Shown here: one piece after another, positions 31,949-33,833 of the stretch
Numbering within the stretch: position 1 is the first letter of the stretch
Layout: each line of letters opens with the position of its first letter
Assembly (NCBI GenBank): GCA_017443065.1
Contig: JAFSPF010000035.1
Location: 1 to 33,833 of the forward strand
Direction of reading: 5' to 3'
Source of the DNA: Lachnospiraceae bacterium
GTDB taxonomy: Bacteria; Bacillota; Clostridia; Lachnospirales; Lachnospiraceae
DNA: 33,833 nt
The notes under the pieces: model-generated
The model's input: the letters and a program-made list of their open reading frames with translations, nothing else
Told to the model about the DNA's origin: nothing
Databases searched by the model: none
Position numbers and translations under genes: made by a program

Positions 31949-32113
31949 TCATACGGGGATGGTGTCAAGCCCCGGCGGATCACCATCTCCGCCACGCTGT
32001 GCCGCGTGCAGGATGGCAAGAATCCGCTCCAGCAGTTTTCTTGCCGTTTCGGGGCTGAGACGGTAGATGTCTTCCACCTGCCGGATCAATGCGCGGAAAT
32101 CCTGTTCGTTCAT
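31949..32113 (-). CDS. small 54-residue protein, unknown
   Basis: A 54-codon ORF starts with ATG at 32113 behind a GGAGGGAGGG ribosome binding site. The product begins MNEQDFRALIRQVEDIYRL and continues as an amphipathic helix to about residue 40, then a glycine/proline-rich tail. No cysteines, signal peptide or membrane segment are present. It lies between the small membrane protein and the sigma-factor gene, on the same strand, and could be co-transcribed with both. The strong ribosome binding site and helix pattern argue that it is real. No family was recognised; a small regulator or partner of the sigma factor is only a guess. Confidence 0.6.
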   Translation of the reverse strand: MNEQDFRALIRQVEDIYRLSPETARKLLERILAILHAAQRGGDGDPPGLDTIPV

Positions 32114-32137
32114 GGCCGTCCCTCCCTCCTGCCGTCA

Positions 32138-32163
32138 CGCGGACGCATCCGTCTGCGTCCGCG
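32138..32163 (-). repeat. perfect 10-bp inverted repeat upstream of the 54-residue gene
   Basis: Arms cgcggacgca (32138-32147) and tgcgtccgcg (32154-32163) flank a six-base loop. No T-tract follows on either strand. It could be a rho-independent-like stem with poor tail, an mRNA stabiliser after the membrane-protein gene, or a protein-binding site. Confidence 0.5.
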
Positions 32164-32192
32164 CATCCTCACCGTCTGATACCGCCACGTTC

Positions 32193-32624
32193 TCATGCCC
32201 CGGTATAGGCGCTGCTTGCCGCTTTGTCCGCTTTCATGTTCATGATCGCGCCGGCCAGAACCGCGACCGTTGCAATCATAAAGAACCAGAACCCGACGGA
32301 GCGGCTCACCGCGCCCATCCCCATCGAAGACACGGACATGGACGAAAAGAGAAGTGTCAGAACGCTCCAGACCGTCTGGACAATCGCCAGTACCAGGAGT
32401 GCGACCCTTCCTCCCTTCAGCAGGGAAAGTGCCGCGACCGCGAGACCCGCAAGCCCCAGCAGGAATGAAATCTTCCCGATGTAGGGAATGCTGAAGTGGG
32501 AAACCGATTCCGAGAATCCAAAGGCGGATGCCGTCAGATACGGCATAAACAGGGAGATGACAAGGAGCAAATATCCGCCCGCCGCCGTAAGTAATCCCGG
32601 TTTCATCATTGCTGTGTTTTTCAT
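32193..32624 (-). CDS. small four-helix membrane protein, unknown
   Basis: The ATG at 32624 was chosen because GGAGG lies eight bases upstream; a longer frame would add 24 charged, unconserved residues. The 143-residue product has four hydrophobic segments (about residues 10-32, 50-69, 72-95 and 107-128) and short polar ends, with a serine/methionine-rich loop before the last one. No catalytic motif was recognised. It is the first gene of a possible three-gene group with the 54-residue ORF and the membrane-linked sigma factor. The 160 bases upstream hold a TATAAT hexamer near 32751-32756 without a good -35. Confidence 0.75.
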   Translation of the reverse strand: MKNTAMMKPGLLTAAGGYLLLVISLFMPYLTASAFGFSESVSHFSIPYIGKISFLLGLAGLAVAALSLLKGGRVALLVLAIVQTVWSVLTLLFSSMSVSSMGMGAVSRSVGFWFFMIATVAVLAGAIMNMKADKAASSAYTGA

Positions 32625-32784
32625 GTTCTTTTCCTCCGTTTTTCTGTTGGTGTTGCCGCTTTTTAGGCCTTGCTTGCCGGGCGGCTTTTTTCGCATCTGT
32701 CCCTTAGACGGAAAAACGGAGGGAAAAACTTTAGCTTTTTTGCGGAAAATTATAAAAAAAATATAAAGACGTGTTTCTTCTCAT

Positions 32785-33300
32785 TTATCCCAGGCGGGTC
32801 ATCAGATCGGCGTAAATCTCTGCGCTTTGTTTTTTCCAAGAATCAATCAGGTGCAGTGCCGCTTCTTCCGTGGGCGCTTCAAAGATGAGGCCGTAGAGGC
32901 GTCTGCCGTTTTCGTAGGCGTCGCAGCGTACTTCGTAGGAGCCGTCGGGAAGCCGCGTATAGTCTCCGCGAAGAGAGGATTCGTCCCGCAGTTGTAAACG
33001 GTTTTTCGTTAGGAATTCATCGATTTGTTGTTTGATGTCGGCGCGCAGCGTTTCCCCCACCGCGTCGATCGTCTCCGCTCCCGTCTTCGTCAGATGCAGG
33101 AAGGTGCGCCCGCCTTCCGTTTCCTCGCGCACAAGACCCTGCGCGGAGAGCTCCGCAAAGGTCTCCTGCAGGGTCATGTAATTCGTATAGCCGCTCGTCA
33201 GAATAAAGTCCATCACCTGCGCACGCGTGAGCGTCACCTCCGCCCTGCGCAGCATGGTGAGGACGATGGTTTTGTAGAGCGGAAGGTAGGCGGAAGCCAT
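32785..33300 (-). CDS. DUF4364 family protein
   Basis: The 171-residue product matches the clostridial DUF4364 family. It has LTRAQVMDFILTSGYTNYMTLQETFAELSAQGLV (about residues 24-57), which looks like a winged-helix DNA-binding fold. A second half with YEVRCDAYENGRRLYGLIFEAPTEEAALHLIDSWKKQSAEIYADLM follows. A transcription-regulator role is inferred from the fold; the target is unknown. Its ATG overlaps the clpB stop by one base (TAATG), so it is probably translated together with clpB. Confidence 0.88.
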   Translation of the reverse strand: MASAYLPLYKTIVLTMLRRAEVTLTRAQVMDFILTSGYTNYMTLQETFAELSAQGLVREETEGGRTFLHLTKTGAETIDAVGETLRADIKQQIDEFLTKNRLQLRDESSLRGDYTRLPDGSYEVRCDAYENGRRLYGLIFEAPTEEAALHLIDSWKKQSAEIYADLMTRLG

Positions 33301-33833
33301 TACTGCCCCGCCTCCGCTGTGAGCTCGCCGCCGTAGACATCGAAGGTGATCGTGTCATGCGGCTTTACCTTGTCTTCCAGAATCAGCTTCGCGGAGAGGG
33401 TCTCCACGTACTTCTGGATGTAGCGCTTCAAGGGACGCGCGCCGTAGGCCGGATCATAGGCGTGATCGACGACGTATTTCTTCGCCTCCTCCGTGAGCGC
33501 GATCGTCACCTCGCGGTCTTCGAGCCTGCGGTTCAGGTCCGCAAGGATGAGATCGACGATGCCCGTGATGTTGTCCTTGGACAGCGGGTTGAACATGATG
33601 ATCTCGTCCAGGCGGTTCAAAAACTCCGGACGGAAATGTCCGCGCAGCTCCTCCATCACGATTTCCTTTTCGTGATCGTCGATCGTGCCGTCATCCTTTA
33701 AGGCATCCAGCAGGTTCTGTGCGCCGATGTTTGAGGTCATGATCAAAATCGTGTTTTTGAAGTCCACAGTCCTGCCCTGCGAATCCGTGATGCGGCCGTC
33801 ATCGAGCACCTGCAAGAGTGTATTGAACACGTC
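33300..33833 (-). CDS. clpB: ClpB disaggregase, C-terminal part (gene runs off the window)
   Basis: ClpB is a hexameric AAA+ unfoldase that rescues aggregated proteins with DnaK. Only the last 177 residues are present, and the frame is open to the right edge. They cover the end of the second ATPase domain: VFNTLLQVLDDGRITDSQGRTVDFKNT, then sensor-1 MTSNIG, FRPEFLNRLDEIIMF with the arginine finger region, and the sensor-2 motif GARPLKRYIQ. The choice of ClpB over ClpC rests on the DFKNT and LNRLDEIIMF pattern and the short tail. The 5' part lies outside the window. Confidence 0.88.
   Translation of the reverse strand, partial: DVFNTLLQVLDDGRITDSQGRTVDFKNTILIMTSNIGAQNLLDALKDDGTIDDHEKEIVMEELRGHFRPEFLNRLDEIIMFNPLSKDNITGIVDLILADLNRRLEDREVTIALTEEAKKYVVDHAYDPAYGARPLKRYIQKYVETLSAKLILEDKVKPHDTITFDVYGGELTAEAGQ

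Noticed and set aside
32700-32745. SigD promoter starting TAAAGTTT upstream of the four-helix protein
   Set aside because: The -35-like TAAAGTTT is good, but no CCGATAT is found at 14-16 bases.

Overview
The window carries a long clostridial fla/che-type flagellar operon. All of its genes are on the minus strand, so transcription runs from high to low coordinates. The gene order topA, codY, flgB, flgC, fliE to fliJ, a YlxF/MotE-like gene, fliK, flgD, flgE, flbD (swrD), motA, motB, fliL, fliM, fliY, cheY, fliO, fliP, fliQ, fliR, flhB, flhA, flhF is the Firmicutes order. CodY, FliY, FlbD and an FliJ/YlxF/FliK block confirm a Gram-positive host. The high GC content, the DUF4364 gene, the TIGR02530 flagellar-operon gene and motAB inside the operon point to a motile Clostridia member, probably Lachnospiraceae. 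This placement is inference from gene content and no marker RNA is present.

Layout from right to left. At 33833-32785 is the 3' end of clpB, translationally coupled to a DUF4364 gene. At 32624-29391 are a small four-helix membrane protein, a 54-aa ORF with a strong ribosome binding site, and a zinc-ribbon sigma factor of about 820 aa that carries one membrane anchor and a large outer domain. Directly behind the sigma gene lies a frameshifted BrnA-antitoxin-like remnant (29387-29189). At 27728-29157, on the plus strand, are an overlapping HAD phosphatase and metallo-beta-lactamase-fold hydrolase pair, divergent from topA. TopA (27512-25419) and codY (25257-24478) come next, separated by a dense regulatory region. 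The flagellar genes then run from 24321 to the left edge.

The flagellar genes follow assembly order. Rod and MS-ring parts (FlgB, FlgC, FliE, FliF) and the rotor protein FliG come first. They are followed by the export ATPase module (FliH, FliI, FliJ), hook length control, cap and hook (FliK, FlgD, FlgE), stator parts (FlbD, MotA, MotB, FliL), the switch (FliM, FliY, CheY), the export gate (FliO, FliP, FliQ, FliR, FlhB, FlhA), and finally FlhF. Many junctions are ATGA or TAATG overlaps. The operon is interrupted by hairpins at fliF/fliG, ylxF/fliK, the flgE leader and flgE/flbD. Three of these have candidate promoters beside or inside them.

The richest regulatory stretch is 25281-25369, upstream of codY. 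It holds a sigma-A-type promoter overlapped by two near-consensus CodY boxes and an intrinsic terminator just before the codY start. A near-consensus flagellar sigma (SigD) promoter has its -10 element in the loop of that terminator. No phage, IS element, CRISPR array, tRNA or rRNA was seen, and no clearly new multi-gene system. The most unusual items are the codY leader, the membrane-tethered sigma factor, the BrnA-like remnant, and an apparent stop codon inside flhF at the left edge.
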